64,000 bases of DNA from Maribacter cobaltidurans (GCF_002269385.1 NZ_CP022957.1:186001-250000); one strand, 5' to 3'; positions 18,201 through 25,840 are shown, counted from the first letter of the stretch. Translations and numbers: made by a program. Notes: a model not told the origin generated them from the sequence alone.

Positions 18201-20869
18201 ACATAACAAAAATCCGAGGCCGCATTTTCCAAGCTTAACGTTGGAGCGTCAATGGGGTCAAGATTAAAAGTAAAAGTATCCGTACAACCTTCAGCATCTT
18301 CCGCGGTCAAGGTATATTTTCCCGCCAATGTAAGGTTACTAAAGGTCCTTCCTGATTTTGGACCTATGGTACCTGAGGGTGTCGTTAAGGTATATCTGTT
18401 TCCACCCCAACCACCGGTAAAATTGGCCCGTACACTACCCACGTTACCATTGGCACAGCTCATTGGGGTAACACTACTTGAACTAATGTCCAATGCAGGT
18501 GCATCAACAATATCTAAAGAGGCGGTATCCGTACAGCCGGTATCTGCATCGGTAACGGTAATGGTATATGTTCCAATACCCGATAGCGGCAAGTCTACTT
18601 CGGCATCGTTTTGTGGGGCACTCTCAGGACCTCCGTTAATATTATAGGTATAATTGTTGGCAAATCCGTCGATGATAAAGGTGCCCGTACCATCTGTGGC
18701 ACCGTTACAGACCCTTAAATCTCCACCGGATTTTACACGCGCCCTTATGGAACTAATCACGGCCGGACTAAAACCTTCCGTATAGGTACAGTTATTTGCG
18801 TCCGTAATTTGAAATATATAGGAAGTGTTGGTACTTAATCCAACAAACGTGGCGCTACCCCCATTGTTAAAGGGAACAGGACTAATGATGGAATAATTGA
18901 CAATTGGGGCATTGGATGTTGGTGTCAGGGTGACATCTGATGTTCCTGCTGCGCAGCTGATATTGCTTTGGGCGAAATCCAGATTCGTTGGAGGATCTAC
19001 ATCCAAAATATCGATTGGGGTCAGTTCCAAACGGCAACCACCGCCATCCCTGATAATAGGTGTATACGTTCCGGCAGACAAGTTTGTATAAGAGGTAATC
19101 GCGGTAAAATTCACTCCGTCTATACTGAATTCATAGCCACTACCCGAACCTCCGGTAAAAGGCCCCACAAAGTCTATCTGCCCTCCATTGGTTCCCCCAC
19201 TGCCATCACAGGTTACATCTGAGATTTTGGTTGCCGACCCATTGATATTTCCAACGGTGGTAACCGTTACAGAAGGTAAGGTAATCGTACACTCAAATCC
19301 ACCTTGTTGATATCGAACTTCGATATTATTATAGGTTCCAGTAGGCACCGAAATCTGTGGTGCAGTCACCCAAGGGTCACCGGAATTTACCCGATAAGAA
19401 AGGTTATACCCTCGAGCATCGTTTATGGTAAAATCAATTTTGGCCCCTCCATTGCTACAGGTTCCATCTATACCCGATGCCGTTACATCAGGAGGTAGCA
19501 GGTTTTCCACATTGGAGGACGCTGTGATAATACATCCATTGCTATCCGTAACTACAAAATCATAGGTTCCCGGGGAATTTACCGTATATATGGTGGTACC
19601 TGTATCCGTTGAAGGGTTACCAAAAGAAGGTTGTACTGGACCACCATTTACCGTAAAGGTATAGGGGGCAGACCCTCCAGAGGTATTTAAGGTAATATCT
19701 ACACTTGAAATAGTTGCACAACCAAAACTGGAATTCACCTCTGTAGATGCATCCAATGGATTGATTCCCGAACCAATGGTTATTGGATTTCCAAACGTAT
19801 CCACATCAATCCGTGGCGGATTTATTCCATTTAGAGGATCCCCAGTACATTGTTGGGTCTCCACTTGAGCTATATAAGTTCCTGAACCCACGGCAGAGAA
19901 GGTATAAGTTTCATCCGGAATGAAAGCCGTGAACTCTTGGGCCACACCCATACTGTTCAATAAAGTATATTTATAGGGCCCAAGTCCTGGTGTGGGTGTG
20001 ACGGTTATGGTACCTGTTTCCCCGGCACAGTTGATATCCGTAAAATTTACGGATAGGTCCAAAGATCTTTCTACAATTTCAATGGGCTCATAGGGATACT
20101 CACAGGTATTTGGAATATTTCTAAGTCTTGCCTTTACAATATAGGTGCCTGGTGTCAGATTAGAGAATATGGGTCCTTGCCATGGTCCAAATCCGCTTCC
20201 GCTATCTATACTGAATTCATAGGCACTGGAAAGGTTGGTTATTTGAATCCTACCTGGAACATCACAGATATAGTCTTCCTTTACATAGGTTTGACTAATG
20301 GTGCTCTTTTTTACCTTGAAATAAAATGTTTGCCCATCCGCGACAACCCTATACTCGGCACCTACTGTTGCCGGGACCGTACTTGCATCCAAACTGAAGG
20401 TTTGCCCAGTGCCTACTTGAGTATAGCAAGACCCTGTATTGGGACAATCCTCGTTGATATCCGGTGAACATGATCCTCCCAAAATCTGCCAGGAGACTGA
20501 GGAATATGATCCACCTGACAAACTAATAATTCTATCATCGCTGTTCCCACATAGGTTAAATCTGGCTACTGTAAAACCATTGGTACTACAACCCACCTCC
20601 TCGTCCGCACCTTGTATGATGGTCGTGAACATAGGTGCCATGGCCGTCGAGCCTTGGGAATTAAAACTGTTAGATACTGAAATCTCGGATTCCGAAATAG
20701 ATTTTACCTTTTTCTTGGAAACCGTTTTTTCAACTACCCTTTCCACTGCAAGGGTTACCTCACTAAAAATCTTGGTAATGCTAGAATCCGCAAGTGCCGT
20801 AGAGCCAACCACTGAAAAAAGAATCAGCAGGAGTACATACAGCGATTTACGCTGTTGTGATGGGTGCAT
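12275..20869 (-). CDS. Giant SprB-like adhesin with T9SS type B sorting domain
   Basis: This single 2864-residue protein has a signal peptide at about 1-28 (YVLLLILFSVVGSTALA). The body consists of about two to three dozen beta-rich SprB-type repeats of roughly 80-95 residues, each ending in a pattern like GTYxxxVxDxxGC. The last 85 or so residues are a CHU_C/type B T9SS sorting domain (NFFTPDGDQMNDLW, VKIYDRYGRV, WDGTYEGKEVPSGDYWYVV). It is expected to be exported by the type IX secretion system and held at or moved along the cell surface. SprB of Flavobacterium johnsoniae, with similar repeats, is the gliding adhesin; this protein may do the same or bind polysaccharides or cells. The repeats are degenerate rather than identical. 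No SprF/PorP-like partner gene follows it, which is unusual for this class. Confidence 0.92.
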   Translation of the reverse strand: MHPSQQRKSLYVLLLILFSVVGSTALADSSITKIFSEVTLAVERVVEKTVSKKKVKSISESEISVSNSFNSQGSTAMAPMFTTIIQGADEEVGCSTNGFTVARFNLCGNSDDRIISLSGGSYSSVSWQILGGSCSPDINEDCPNTGSCYTQVGTGQTFSLDASTVPATVGAEYRVVADGQTFYFKVKKSTISQTYVKEDYICDVPGRIQITNLSSAYEFSIDSGSGFGPWQGPIFSNLTPGTYIVKARLRNIPNTCEYPYEPIEIVERSLDLSVNFTDINCAGETGTITVTPTPGLGPYKYTLLNSMGVAQEFTAFIPDETYTFSAVGSGTYIAQVETQQCTGDPLNGINPPRIDVDTFGNPITIGSGINPLDASTEVNSSFGCATISSVDITLNTSGGSAPYTFTVNGGPVQPSFGNPSTDTGTTIYTVNSPGTYDFVVTDSNGCIITASSNVENLLPPDVTASGIDGTCSNGGAKIDFTINDARGYNLSYRVNSGDPWVTAPQISVPTGTYNNIEVRYQQGGFECTITLPSVTVTTVGNINGSATKISDVTCDGSGGTNGGQIDFVGPFTGGSGSGYEFSIDGVNFTAITSYTNLSAGTYTPIIRDGGGCRLELTPIDILDVDPPTNLDFAQSNISCAAGTSDVTLTPTSNAPIVNYSIISPVPFNNGGSATFVGLSTNTSYIFQITDANNCTYTEGFSPAVISSIRARVKSGGDLRVCNGATDGTGTFIIDGFANNYTYNINGGPESAPQNDAEVDLPLSGIGTYTITVTDADTGCTDTASLDIVDAPALDISSSSVTPMSCANGNVGSVRANFTGGWGGNRYTLTTPSGTIGPKSGRTFSNLTLAGKYTLTAEDAEGCTDTFTFNLDPIDAPTLSLENAASDFCYVPGTGATAVVTSTAGSAALGTHEYRINGGALQGMGTFNGLTPGNYTIEVVDGNNCSDSIVITIEQQLRVNTAVVTEIPCGGSPGQIRVDVTGGYASGTGLYEVSSDNGATFSAPVPYTSSTFFYDTAVDGTYVFRITDNNITNTGCEATSAPLILNPPANIAAASVITRPVSCGAPNNGVATIIPDATSGVPPYEVNFNGTGWSSQTVYSDLPAGTYPYLVRDARGCETAPANVVIGTDTTLPPDATVTENPAICDGSGTVSGGINITGVTDGTANFDFRIEDNTGTEITRLENQSIFPITINDINLVPGDYTVITLDANGCTDIDTVTITSNEVVITPILPPVPPSCDDSTFTYAVSVSGGSGSYEIKLAQQPSFYPLNNTPGVNDHTFSNTTDGIQYGITYTVQVRDTGTGCIYEQEIPPVDAPSTLEITASSTPGACDLNRNGEIAYQVIGYNPGDILRIELLNNDTNTTTVIVPSFSAPAPPYNNTYPELPGDYQIIVVNETNTCRDATSVIIDQNLPAIDIISDVPANCNAFGQITVQGRGGSGGPYEYAFVPDGSPEPVYPTDYVTTTTFVGPAGDYDIYVRDSGGCTSFDIATVIQLDPDLPVPTFTVVNQCNPSSTSFDITVAMPNSVNTPRFTLAGDEQIPTDNGTNWVYTFTVASPGDYTVDVVDANGCTSQGTATVYNFLSATGTFSTDSTCNDADGEITIATFGGSGDFGYILSGTDYTGASIGPITQEDNPVFTGLTPGTYDVLVVDRIMFDGTNFCEYNVAGINLNQAAQPIITSELATDITCRDNNDGTIEVVVGPANALVPFTSEDTPITYILNNLTTSSEHTRNNTGTFSDLPQGDYQVQVVTQRGCEVLSGVHTITNPADFSINASAPDFACEPGANRYSSTLITVNIVDPGTVGSGYQYSITGFSNYQSGNTFEIVDNGSPQDITVYAIDGNGCQTTFDLPTINPPTDVVPTLTVVSPLDCANDERVRIDVVGTMDFTIVTNSVVPVANVNVSGASFGFVDLPAAGDYLFEIVDNTGGCTYPLPVHTVNEPQLPAAFITEAKPVSCFGTNDGELFITVTDYVGTYNYTVYMADDTTKSTPIATGSFDTSNFPDVNGEEARIAGLPGGNLIVEVVSTDVPFCSNDSNVANIRTPNGPLQVTANSVGNVGCGNDSGEIQATGTGGWDSAPYEYRLLFSTDGGTTYTTEIAAFSNNSDFTGLEFGFYRVEVRDSELCSSSFEIELDEVPQIDAGIRQPQGLDCPNGNNAVLEAYDPTTGDATTATAGATGGFPGAGYNYRLLYLNSNNNTDVASTSGLQNTPTFIGASGGFISAGWYAIEVSSSFGCLFVTEPYFVDPPPPVSPLLVQTRVPGCGGDGEMRLSIQNPDPSFTYEYAPVENGVVVGPYQTMTGTSVLVSGVQGITYQFDVRKTSAASTCLAVRSNGITMTDATGITLLPNLPDDISCASELDGRIESFVNGGVGDDTFYLYNGDPVDAFNPSPSATLFRGPQDNGTFEGLPEGTDYYIAVTSGATCMDIAGPFEIVRPDPIVFDATPTTVSCNGEQDGTITVEVLSGGIGLIQFAIGPNFNEFFTDPATPGVYTFEDLAQGTYEILIQDENGCFERDFITVDEPEVLQAINIQTTPELCIGANDGTMTFEITGGTPINDPMVSTMPYYEYKVEMIDPVDETGTGTFEPYVAGQLIENLQGGASYAIHIRDANQCTGLELFNIGIGVDLTAEPVIVYGCEGIFPNSTSTIDMLGNVNMDDLMFALDPIDPTDAITSNAGMENQWGDLAPGDHTVYIYHQNGCTNFVEFTIDGYDPLTLSAEKTGPNELVAMAEGGYGGYEYFFNGTSYGSETTFTTNKSGMVNIRVVDANGCIAEVDLPFEFTGMLEIPNFFTPDGDQMNDLWQIRNTEFFDDLEVKIYDRYGRVVAVLDKVTGWDGTYEGKEVPSGDYWYVVNALGERKSRYVGHFTLYR

Positions 20870-21006
20870 AGGTTAAGTAGTGTTTGGTAAGAAGGACATT
20901 GATTGGGATTCAATATCGTTCCTTGGTGTAATTATTTTTGCTTATATTCTCCGCTTTATTTAAAAAAATATATCTTCACTCATTAATATTCTTCTAACGT
21001 TCCAAC

Positions 21007-22128
21007 ATGAAAAAAAGTGTATTATTCTTTTGTTTTTTCGTTGTATTGCTCAATTTTTCTTGCGCACAAAACCCTGAAAATAAGGTTTCTACACCAGAGA
21101 AGGTCCCTTTCGATGCCGAGCTGTTCGTCGATGACCTACAGATTCCATGGGGCTTTACCTTTCTTCCGGATGGCAGTATGCTGATTACCGAAAAAAATGG
21201 TGATTTAATCCATTTTTTTAACGGGAAAAAGACAAAAATTGCTAATGCTCCTAAAATTTACCAACGTGGACAAGGTGGTTTATTGGATATTGAACTGCAC
21301 CCGGAGTATCAAAAAAACGGTTGGATCTATATGTCATATGCCTCTCCTGATGGGGATAGTAAAGGGGGAAATACGGCCATCATGAGAGCCAAGTTGGAGG
21401 GTAATAAACTAGTTCAAAACGAAGTATTGTACAAGGCAGTTCCCAATACCACCAAAGGACAACATTTTGGTTCCCGTATCGTATTTGATAAAAACGGATA
21501 CCTATTTTTTTCCATAGGAGAACGTGGCGAAAGGGACATAAACCCTCAGGATATTACCAGGGATGGAGGAAAAATTTATAGGCTAAACGATGATGGCAGC
21601 ATACCTAAAGACAATCCTTTTGTGGGCAAAAACGGTGCAAAAACCGCCATTTATAGTTACGGACATAGAAACCCGCAAGGTTTGGCCGTACATCCCGATA
21701 CCGGCAAAATATGGGACAATGAGCACGGTCCAAGAGGTGGAGATGAGATCAATATCATTAAAAAAGGAGCTAATTATGGGTGGCCTGTTATAACCTATGG
21801 CATCAACTATAGTGGCACACCTATTACCGATAAAACCAAAATGGAGGGCATGGAACAGCCCATTCATTATTGGGTTCCATCCATTGCACCCAGTGGAATG
21901 GTCTTTGTTACCACGGACAAATACAAAGGATGGAAGGGAAGTATTTTGGTAGGTTCTTTGGCATTTCAGTATCTGGAAAGATTGGAACTCAACGGAACCA
22001 AGGTTACTAAAAGGGAAAAATTATTGGATGGAAAGGGTCGCGTACGTTCCATTGAACAAGGACCGGATGGACTTATCTATGTGGGTGTAGAGGGAAAAGG
22101 TATTTATAAACTGAACCCCAAAATTTAA
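21007..22128 (+). CDS. PQQ-dependent sugar dehydrogenase, lipoprotein (soluble aldose dehydrogenase type)
   Basis: This 373-residue protein belongs to the GSDH (glucose/sorbosone dehydrogenase) family. It has a lipobox at Cys19 (NFSC) and a six-bladed propeller with LPDGSMLITEKNG, GQGGLLDIELHPEY, GQHFGSRIVFD (His153 is the likely catalytic base), YSYGHRNPQGLAVHP and DNEHGPRGGDEINII. It should oxidise aldose sugars in the periplasm or on the outer membrane using PQQ and pass electrons to a membrane or soluble acceptor. The adjacent heme-c lipoprotein locus could hold an acceptor but that is speculative. The start ATG at 21007 is the first in frame and gives a good signal peptide. The gene converges with murQ 15 bp downstream; no terminator is obvious. 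Confidence 0.88.
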   Translation: MKKSVLFFCFFVVLLNFSCAQNPENKVSTPEKVPFDAELFVDDLQIPWGFTFLPDGSMLITEKNGDLIHFFNGKKTKIANAPKIYQRGQGGLLDIELHPEYQKNGWIYMSYASPDGDSKGGNTAIMRAKLEGNKLVQNEVLYKAVPNTTKGQHFGSRIVFDKNGYLFFSIGERGERDINPQDITRDGGKIYRLNDDGSIPKDNPFVGKNGAKTAIYSYGHRNPQGLAVHPDTGKIWDNEHGPRGGDEINIIKKGANYGWPVITYGINYSGTPITDKTKMEGMEQPIHYWVPSIAPSGMVFVTTDKYKGWKGSILVGSLAFQYLERLELNGTKVTKREKLLDGKGRVRSIEQGPDGLIYVGVEGKGIYKLNPKI

Positions 22129-22143
22129 ACATATTTGTGTAGG

Positions 22144-22953
22144 CTAAATCCCTGCTTCCAACGCTTTTTTCACGGATCCATGTTTTTTTAGCAATTCCTC
22201 AGCTTGGTCATAACTTACACCAAGACCTTCCACAATGTATCTGGTGCCTCGGTCCACAAGTTTGTGGTTGGTTAGCTGCATATTAACCATTTTGTTGCCC
22301 TTTACCCTACCTATTTTGATCATTAGGGCCGTGGATATCATATTCAACACCAATTTTTGTGAGGTACCACTTTTCATACGGGTACTTCCGGTAACGAATT
22401 CCGGTCCTACGTTTACCGCAATAGGTATGTCTGAAACCTTGGTAATGGGCGAACCCGGATTGTTAGTGATACAAGCCGTAAGAATATTATTTTTTTGTGC
22501 CGATTCAAGACCACCGATAACGTAAGGTGTCGTGCCCGAAGCAGCGATGCCTACTACAACATCATTTTCATTAATTGCATGTTCCTTTAGGTCCAACCAA
22601 GCTTGTTGTGTATCATCTTCGGCATTTTCAACCGCTTTTCTAATGGCCTTATCACCTCCAGCAATTAGACCAACAACGCGTTCGTGGGGCATTCCAAAGG
22701 TGGGAGGAATTTCAGAGGCATCCAGAATTCCCAAACGCCCACTGGTTCCTGCGCCAATATAAAACAAACGCCCTCCCTTTTGAAAGCGCTCCGCCAAGGC
22801 GTCTACAAGCTGGGTAATTTGAGGGATTTCCAAGGCAACGGCATCGGCTATTTTCCTATCCTCTTCGTTCATCTTATGAAGGATGGAAACCGTATCTAAC
22901 TGCTCCAGGTTATCATGATTGGAGGGTGTCTCCGTAATTTTTTTATAATCCAT
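22144..22953 (-). CDS. murQ: N-acetylmuramic acid 6-phosphate etherase
   Basis: The enzyme cleaves the lactyl ether of MurNAc-6-phosphate, giving GlcNAc-6-phosphate and D-lactate in the cytoplasm. The 269 residues include the SIS-domain sugar-phosphate loop GAGTSGRLG (67-75), the catalytic Glu81 in DASEIPPTFG, Glu112 in NAEDD matching the second catalytic Glu, and GSTRMKSGTSQK. The C-terminal helical lid ends with a GVSYDQAEELLKKHGSVKKAL segment. It is slightly shorter than the E. coli enzyme, as usual in Bacteroidota. The gene starts 7 bp after the DeoR-type regulator on the same strand and is almost certainly in its operon. MurNAc-6P would be supplied by AnmK encoded in the same island. Confidence 0.95.
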   Translation of the reverse strand: MDYKKITETPSNHDNLEQLDTVSILHKMNEEDRKIADAVALEIPQITQLVDALAERFQKGGRLFYIGAGTSGRLGILDASEIPPTFGMPHERVVGLIAGGDKAIRKAVENAEDDTQQAWLDLKEHAINENDVVVGIAASGTTPYVIGGLESAQKNNILTACITNNPGSPITKVSDIPIAVNVGPEFVTGSTRMKSGTSQKLVLNMISTALMIKIGRVKGNKMVNMQLTNHKLVDRGTRYIVEGLGVSYDQAEELLKKHGSVKKALEAGI

Positions 22954-22960
22954 AGAATTA

Positions 22961-23710
22961 TTATAAGATGCGTATATCGTGATTTCTAAAGACCTCCAAC
23001 ATCCTATCGGAAGGATCCAATTCCGTTATCATGGTGTTAATGGTATTGATATCGCAGGTTTTATACCGATGCTGCGAATTTAGTTTTTCCGAAATGGATA
23101 GTAAAACGGTTTTTTTAGCTGCTTTTATCACCGCCTTTTTTACTTGGACGATGTCCCAATCGAATTCGGTCAGCCCATACACGGCATCCACATAACCCGT
23201 ACCGATAAAGCTATAGTCTACTTTTATTTCAGATAGATTATGGATGGCGTTTGCTCCGATAGATATCTGTGCTTCCTTGGAAATCTGACCACCGATGGAG
23301 ATTACCGTAACGTTCGGTTTGTGGGACAGTTCCATAGCCACGGGCAAACTGATAGTAAAACAAGTCAGTTTTAGATTATCTGGAATCAAGCGTACCAGTT
23401 CCAAACAGGTGGTACCCCCATCTATGAAAATTACCGCCCCGTCCTTAAGCAAGGTTGCTGCTTTTTGGGCGATAGTTACTTTTTGGTCCAGGGCATAAAT
23501 GTTCGTATTTCTGCTGTTACTATTGGTAAAGCCAAGGGAGATTGCCCCACCATGTACCTTTTTAAGCTTGTTCTCCGCATCCAATTCCTTCACATCCCTG
23601 CGGATGGTATCAATGGATACATCTAGGCTTTCGGCAATATCCGTCAATAGAATCCGATTGTGCAATTCTACTTCGTTCAAGAGGATTTGTTGGCGTTCTT
23701 CCTTCAGCAT
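22961..23710 (-). CDS. DeoR/GlpR family sugar-phosphate-responsive transcription regulator
   Basis: Residues 1-57 form the DeoR winged helix-turn-helix (MLKEERQQILL, VSIDTIRRDVKELD, KVHGGA). The rest is a DeoRC sugar-phosphate sensor domain (VIFIDGGTTCLELVRLIP, TCFTISLPVAMEL, FIGTGYVD). I chose the ATG at 23710 (249 residues) rather than the in-frame TTG at 23740, because the TTG lies inside the predicted -7 element TATCTTTG (23738-23745) and could not be transcribed. It heads a minus-strand operon with murQ and is divergent from the NagB fusion gene. It is therefore a likely repressor of both directions, released by an amino-sugar phosphate such as GlcNAc-6P or MurNAc-6P; the effector is inferred. 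Confidence 0.88.
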   Translation of the reverse strand: MLKEERQQILLNEVELHNRILLTDIAESLDVSIDTIRRDVKELDAENKLKKVHGGAISLGFTNSNSRNTNIYALDQKVTIAQKAATLLKDGAVIFIDGGTTCLELVRLIPDNLKLTCFTISLPVAMELSHKPNVTVISIGGQISKEAQISIGANAIHNLSEIKVDYSFIGTGYVDAVYGLTEFDWDIVQVKKAVIKAAKKTVLLSISEKLNSQHRYKTCDINTINTMITELDPSDRMLEVFRNHDIRIL

Positions 23711-23737
23711 AGGTATCCGTATAAATAGAAAACAGAG

Positions 23738-23745
23738 CAAAGATA
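23738..23745 (-). promoter_or_regulatory. -7 promoter element of the DeoR-murQ operon
   Basis: Read on the minus strand this is TATCTTTG, a perfect TAnnTTTG core. It is 27 nt before the ATG at 23710. No clear TTG -33 element is present at the usual spacing, which would fit a regulated promoter. Confidence 0.6.
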
Positions 23746-23809
23746 ACTAAAATTTACACATGCCGTTTTATTCAGTAATAGAACTTCAAACATTAAATTT
23801 AGGTTAATT

Positions 23810-23848
23810 ATTGCAAAAAACAGCATTTAAAAATTGCAAAAAACAGCA
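23810..23848. repeat. Two identical 16-bp direct repeats, probable DeoR-regulator operators
   Basis: ATTGCAAAAAACAGCA occurs at 23810-23825 and again, identically, at 23833-23848, 23 bp apart (about two helical turns). Each copy is also a short imperfect palindrome, TTGC-N8-GCA(A). They lie between the divergent regulator and nagB genes, with the second copy ending 18 bp before the nagB -7 element. This placement is what a repressor blocking the nagB promoter would need. Binding by the neighbouring DeoR protein is inferred from position only. Confidence 0.65.
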
Positions 23849-23866
23849 AGTTATAAAATTATTGCC

Positions 23867-23874
23867 TATATTTG
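23867..23874 (+). promoter_or_regulatory. -7 promoter element of the nagB fusion gene
   Basis: TATATTTG is a perfect TAnnTTTG core, 31 nt before the ATG at 23906. The only TTG upstream (23834-23836) is 30 nt away and lies inside the second direct repeat, so the -33 element is poor or replaced by regulator control. Confidence 0.65.
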
Positions 23875-23905
23875 CCCGAATTAAAATGTCAAACTTCAAC
23901 ATTAT

Positions 23906-25831
23906 ATGAAAACCACTATGGTCAAAAAAAAGCGGGACATCAGCCACCAACCCATCGGACAATTTGAGGAAACCCGATTTGAAAAAATCCACAATGTAAT
24001 TTTCTCGGATTCCAATGAAGCGTCCATTCGTGTAGCGGAAGAGATTGCAGAGCTCATCCGCAAAAAACAAAATCAGAACAGAACATGTGTTCTGGGTCTC
24101 GCCACGGGTTCCTCCCCTATCCGGGTTTATGAAGAGCTTGTTAGAATGCACAAAGAAGAAGGCCTCAGTTTTCAAAATGTAGTGACCTTCAATCTTGATG
24201 AATATTTGCCCATGGAGAAAAGCAATATTCAGAGCTATCACTATTTCATGCATGAGCACCTTTTCAACCATATAGACATTGACCCTGAAAACGTGCACAT
24301 TCCGGATGGTACTGTTCCTCCGGAAGAAACGGTAGCCTATTGTTTGGATTACGAAAGAAAAATTAAGGAATACGGTGGTCTTGATTTTCAATTATTGGGT
24401 ATTGGTAGAACTGGACATATCGGTTTCAACGAGCCTGGTTCCCACTACAATTCAGGAACAAGGGTCATTACCTTGGACCACATTACCAGGGTGGACGCAG
24501 CGCCGTCCTTCCTGGGCATCGCCAACGTTCCTAGAAAAGCGATAACCATGGGTATTTCCACGGTTAGAAAGGCAAAGAGAATTATTTTATTGGGCTGGGG
24601 AGAAAACAAGGCTGAAATCATAAAAAAAACCATTGAGGGTGAAATTTCATCCCAGGTACCTGCCACCTACCTACAAAACCATTCCAATTGTACGTTTATC
24701 TTGGATACCGGAGCGGCATCGGAATTGACCAAAAACAAAACTCCTTGGTTGGTGGATGCCTGTGAGTGGACGGAGGAGCTCAAGGCAAAAGCGATTATTT
24801 GGCTCTGTGAAGAAACGGGCAAGACCGTTTTGAGCCTTACCGATAAAGACTATAACGATAACGGGATGGCCGATCTGCTCTCCAAGGAGGACTCCTATGA
24901 TCTGAATATTCAAATATTCAACAAGCTGCAGCATACTATCACCGGATGGCCTGGAGGAAAACCAAATGCGGACGATACCCATAGACCTGAAAGGGCGGAG
25001 CCTGCCAAAAAACGTGTTATCATTTTTAGCCCCCACCCGGATGACGACGTAATTTCCATGGGAGGAACGTTTGACAGATTGGTAGAACAGGGCCATGAGG
25101 TACATGTGGTCTATCAAACATCGGGAAACATAGCGGTTTCGGATACCGATGCCAGAAAATTCGCTGAAATCGCTATGAATTTGAATCCATCAGAAAAAGT
25201 TCAAAAAATCATAAACTCGATCAACAACAAACAGGATAGCCAGATAGATTCCCCTGAATTGCGAAGGTTAAAAGGAGACATTAGACGGTCAGAATCCTAT
25301 GCGGCAACACGATATATGGGGCTAAAGGATGCCCATGTCCACTTTTTGGATTTACCTTTTTACGAGACGGGAACCATAAAAAAGAACAACCTGTCCGAGG
25401 AAGATATCGCTCTCATGGTAGATATAATTAAACAGATAAAACCGCACCAAATATATGCAGCAGGTGACCTCGCAGATCCACATGGCACCCATAAAGTCTG
25501 TTTGGATGCCGTTTTGGAAGCCCTCAAACGACTAAAACCGGAACCATTTATTAAAGATTGTTGGTTATGGTTGTATAGAGGTGCTTGGCACGAATGGGAT
25601 ATCAATGAGATAGAAATGTGCGTTCCCATGAGTCCGGGGCAAGTCCTGAAAAAACGAAATGCTATTTTCTGCCATCAGTCCCAAAAGGACGGCGTCATGT
25701 TCCAAGGAGATGACTCACGGGAATTCTGGATGCGTGCCGAAGAGCGAAATAGAGATACCGCCAACAAATACAAGGCCCTAGGCATGTCCTCGTATGCAGC
25801 TATGGAAGCTTTTGTGAGACATCAATTTTAA
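23906..25831 (+). CDS. nagB: Glucosamine-6-phosphate deaminase fused to PIG-L/LmbE-type deacetylase domain
   Basis: This 641-residue fusion has two enzyme domains. Residues about 25-300 are a NagB-type GlcN-6P deaminase with LGLATGSSPIRVYEEL, FNLDEY (Asp98, the proton-transfer base) and GHIGFNEPGS (His171, Glu176). At the place of E. coli Asp141 the sequence reads GIGRTGH, with Thr169. Residues about 370-560 are a PIG-L/LmbE domain: HPDD at 377-380 and a downstream DPHGTH (His526/His529) provide the usual zinc ligands and catalytic Asp, so it looks active. The deaminase would make fructose-6P and ammonia. The PIG-L domain could remove an N-acetyl group, perhaps from GlcNAc-6P in place of NagA, but this is inference. 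Such fusions are known in Bacteroidota. The gene is divergent from the DeoR regulator and followed by a terminator. Confidence 0.92.
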   Translation: MKTTMVKKKRDISHQPIGQFEETRFEKIHNVIFSDSNEASIRVAEEIAELIRKKQNQNRTCVLGLATGSSPIRVYEELVRMHKEEGLSFQNVVTFNLDEYLPMEKSNIQSYHYFMHEHLFNHIDIDPENVHIPDGTVPPEETVAYCLDYERKIKEYGGLDFQLLGIGRTGHIGFNEPGSHYNSGTRVITLDHITRVDAAPSFLGIANVPRKAITMGISTVRKAKRIILLGWGENKAEIIKKTIEGEISSQVPATYLQNHSNCTFILDTGAASELTKNKTPWLVDACEWTEELKAKAIIWLCEETGKTVLSLTDKDYNDNGMADLLSKEDSYDLNIQIFNKLQHTITGWPGGKPNADDTHRPERAEPAKKRVIIFSPHPDDDVISMGGTFDRLVEQGHEVHVVYQTSGNIAVSDTDARKFAEIAMNLNPSEKVQKIINSINNKQDSQIDSPELRRLKGDIRRSESYAATRYMGLKDAHVHFLDLPFYETGTIKKNNLSEEDIALMVDIIKQIKPHQIYAAGDLADPHGTHKVCLDAVLEALKRLKPEPFIKDCWLWLYRGAWHEWDINEIEMCVPMSPGQVLKKRNAIFCHQSQKDGVMFQGDDSREFWMRAEERNRDTANKYKALGMSSYAAMEAFVRHQF

Positions 25832-25840
25832 AATGATTCA

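Noticed and set aside
12293..20876. Many plus-strand open frames of 60-145 codons opposite the adhesin gene
   Set aside because: They follow from the repeated composition of the adhesin on the other strand and lack start context, domains and conservation signals.
23804..24391. Open minus-strand frame of 195 codons antisense to the start of the nagB fusion
   Set aside because: It lies opposite strongly conserved NagB sequence and the operator region, has no recognisable domain, and its composition reflects the reverse of the real gene.
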